30,660 nucleotides of DNA. Source: Larix sibirica. Lineage: Eukaryota; Streptophyta; Pinopsida; Pinales; Pinaceae. Position 1 is the first letter of the stretch; each line of letters begins with the position of its first letter. The notes below the pieces were generated by a model. The model had not been told where the DNA came from, searched no databases, and was given only the letters and a program-made list of their open reading frames with translations. Shown here in pieces: positions 28,787 through 30,660 of this stretch. A program made the position numbers and the translations under genes. The DNA lies in the NCBI GenBank assembly GCA_004151065.3, contig NWUY0300012553.1, forward strand, positions 8,940 to 39,599, given 5' to 3'.

Positions 28787-30522
28787 CTCGATGAACTAAA
28801 GATCTTCCATGTTTGAAAATCTTATCGTTGGCAAATTAGATGAAAAATAAGGTAGTTTACTTAAACAAACAAGGGGTCATAGTTAAAAATAGAAACCCGT
28901 AGAGAGGTTCTAGCTCTCTTAGAATTTTATGATACTTCTTATTATGAATTTAGTTAGTTATAACATCCTTAATCATATACTAGGAGGAATAACAAATACT
29001 TGACATACGATAAATAATTTTAGGCATGCAAGTCTTTTCATTTCCAAAGTGCGCATGGGAGTATTAATGCTCCTTCGTGCCATATATTCCTCCACATCAT
29101 TGATTATGATCTCGGGCATGTTGGCTCTTATGTTTTATTCACTCATCCTAGTTCATGTAAGTGGGATTATCTTGTCTTTTGACGGAATGTTGTTAAGGTT
29201 CAAAGTTTGCTGCAGTGGTTTGGCTCGGTTTGGCTCGTGCTCTAAAGAAGCCTCTTGAGCATGATTTCTCACAATTTTCATTGGGGGTGATTGATATTCT
29301 CTTGGGCAAGGGTATGGTCTTCTATTCTAGCTATTCTCCTTTATTTCATCTCTTGTTGTTCTTGTCTTGGGTATCAAAGTCTTGGAACATCTTAGTTTTG
29401 CTTGATTTATTGGAAATCTATGGTCGAGGTTCATTTATATTGTTTGTGAAGCTTCTAGGCCTCTTTTCCTCAGTTTCTTAGGTAGCCCTAGGGTCTTTTC
29501 TATCATAGTGTTGGGTGAGGATTGGGGGAGGAATATGATTGCCCCATATCGGCTTTAAGTATGTATTTAGGAGGGACTAGATGAGAAAAAAATGTAGAGG
29601 TCAAGAAAATTCTTAGAAGAATGACATGGCAACTAGAGGGATTGAGACAAGCTATATAGTACCTAAGCATTCACATAGAGAAGCAAGAGATCACATGAAG
29701 CAATGGAATCAAATTCGAATGAGCAGGGCCTAGCATGTGACAAGCTTGCTAGAGATTCAAAAATGCACTTTGGTGTGATTCTTGGGTTAATGCAAGGTCC
29801 TCGATATATGATTGGTCATCCCAATGTCTCCATCAGTTCAGTCAAGGACAAGACAGTTGAAGAAGAAGCAATTCAACAAACCGTTGTAACATTTATAGAT
29901 CCATTGTAGGTACATCGAAAGTGTGGGTTGGATCATGATGATATTTCTATGAAACAAGCCCATAGTGGGCACAAATTTAGTTCAACCTAGTAGTTTTTTA
30001 TGGTTTTTACTTGCTCATCGAATATGTAAGACACTAAAGTTGTAGATACTGGAGGCAAGTTCTGGTCTCACAATACGTTTTGTACTCTTATGTAGAAGTA
30101 AGTTTGATGGGTCAGCTCGAAAGAACCTTCTTTTTGAAATTTTGGACTCTTATAATTCTTGGTTGTTTGGTTTATTTATAGCACCTTTAATATAAACCCA
30201 TATTTTTTTTGTAAAAAAATAATTAAAAGTTGTTAACCTTTATTTATAGTTTTACTATTTGCTAATATAAATTTCCTAAACCATGTTCAAAAATTAATTT
30301 TTATTTTAAATAAAATAAATTAAACCATATTTAAAAAACTAATTTTGATGGCATTATTTAAGTTTTATTAAAAGATCTTTAGAGTTAGCCTTCGAGATTT
30401 TCTAACAAATAAGATCCTGTGTTTTTTTCTAACTATTTTCCTTGTCTCTCATAAGGTCTTATTTCAATATATGGTATTACATCAGTTTGATTAGAATATC
30501 TTTGGAGATAGTTTATATCGAT
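28787..30522. other. Gene-free stretch, possible retroposon tail near 30190-30220
   Basis: No coding similarity. Hydrophobic ORFs at 29049-29258 and 29215-29481 look like low-complexity T-rich reading, not a membrane protein. A 68-codon ORF (29703-29909) matches nothing known. The string ttaatataaacccatattttttttg plus an A-run (about 30189-30218) resembles a LINE 3' end but no duplication or domain supports it. An imperfect duplicated block (aaaccatgttcaaaaattaa and aaaccatatttaaaaaacta) lies at about 30280-30345. Confidence 0.3.
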
Positions 30523-30529
30523 ATGGCTT

Positions 30530-30660
30530 ATCCTTTTTTTAAACCATGGGAATTAGTAACTCGTCGAGATTACATAGACGAGGTCTATGTTCAAAGACAA
30601 CTGCTGCCACTATAACTCAAGATTATATCCTGTTGAACTTTGGTTGTCATTGATGTCAAC
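30530..30660 (-). mobile_element. Possible SINE 3' end related to the one at 18725-18904
   Basis: The plus-strand text ttttttaaaccatgggaatt[agt]... from about 30533 resembles the SINE end ttttttaaccacgggaactt at 18727 over roughly 45 bp, in the same orientation and starting from the same T-run. The similarity fades after that and the window ends, so the tRNA-like head cannot be checked. Confidence 0.35.

Noticed and set aside
29049-29481. Two overlapping hydrophobic ORFs suggesting a membrane protein
   Set aside because: They lie in T-rich DNA, where Leu, Phe, Val and Ser codons arise by chance. Different frames, no conserved motif.
30189-30220. Possible LINE 3' end
   Set aside because: Only the T-rich/A-run shape fits; no matching duplication upstream and no coding domain, so it is not listed as an element.

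Overview
This window looks like nuclear DNA of a seed plant, most likely a gymnosperm. The basis is an intronless PLS-class pentatricopeptide repeat (PPR) gene whose motif wording (for example VLPACANLAAVEHGMQIH) is, from memory, typical of conifer PPR proteins, set in a deep, decayed pile of retrotransposons: plant L1-type LINEs with RNase H, Ty3/gypsy, Ty1/copia and tRNA-derived SINEs. No organelle, bacterial or viral genes were recognised. The species cannot be named from the sequence alone.

Layout. 1-1240 is the middle of a LINE ORF2 on the minus strand, open in one frame apart from six stops and running off the left edge. 1310-2330 is a decayed Ty3/gypsy integrase (+), which abuts at about 2335 a decayed Ty1/copia gag-protease-integrase (minus, 4043-2335). 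Its upstream side is interrupted by a 5'-truncated LINE RNase H fragment (minus, about 5045-4210), bracketed by a 54-bp imperfect direct repeat. 5501-7678 is the one convincing host gene, a 725-codon PPR-E-E+ protein with a broken DYW domain. The rest of the DYW domain is still readable in frame behind four stops (7679-7852), and its last part plus 3' flank is tandemly duplicated (248-bp period). 8286-9510 holds no gene. 9522-15611 is a near full-length but dead LINE (ORF1 plus ORF2) with an eroded target-site duplication.

15623-18480 has no firm gene. It carries a perfect 25-bp x3 repeat, an AT-rich degenerate satellite, a cluster of two-copy tandem duplications and a CG-rich patch that reads, on the minus strand, like a promoter, 5' leader and first exon of a small gene. 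18649-21426 is a nest of three retropositions: a truncated LINE-like unit that has received both a tRNA-type SINE and a 1.5-kb polyadenylated retroposon carrying a broken, unrecognised coding region. 22292-22533 is a young SINE with a perfect 15-bp target-site duplication. 24140-25830 is a decayed Ty3/gypsy reverse transcriptase-RNase H-integrase with a YMDD box and an internal 92-bp tandem duplication. 25830-30660 is AT-rich, gene-free DNA with two more diverged tandem duplications and, at the right edge, a possible second SINE tail.

There is no operon logic here. The story is one organelle-type PPR editing-factor gene that lost its catalytic tail, surrounded by layered dead retroelements whose target-site duplications allow the order of insertion to be read. 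No clearly new multi-gene system was found. The most unusual items are the decayed and duplicated DYW tail, the retroposed unknown coding unit at 19203-20713, and the many two-copy tandem duplications.
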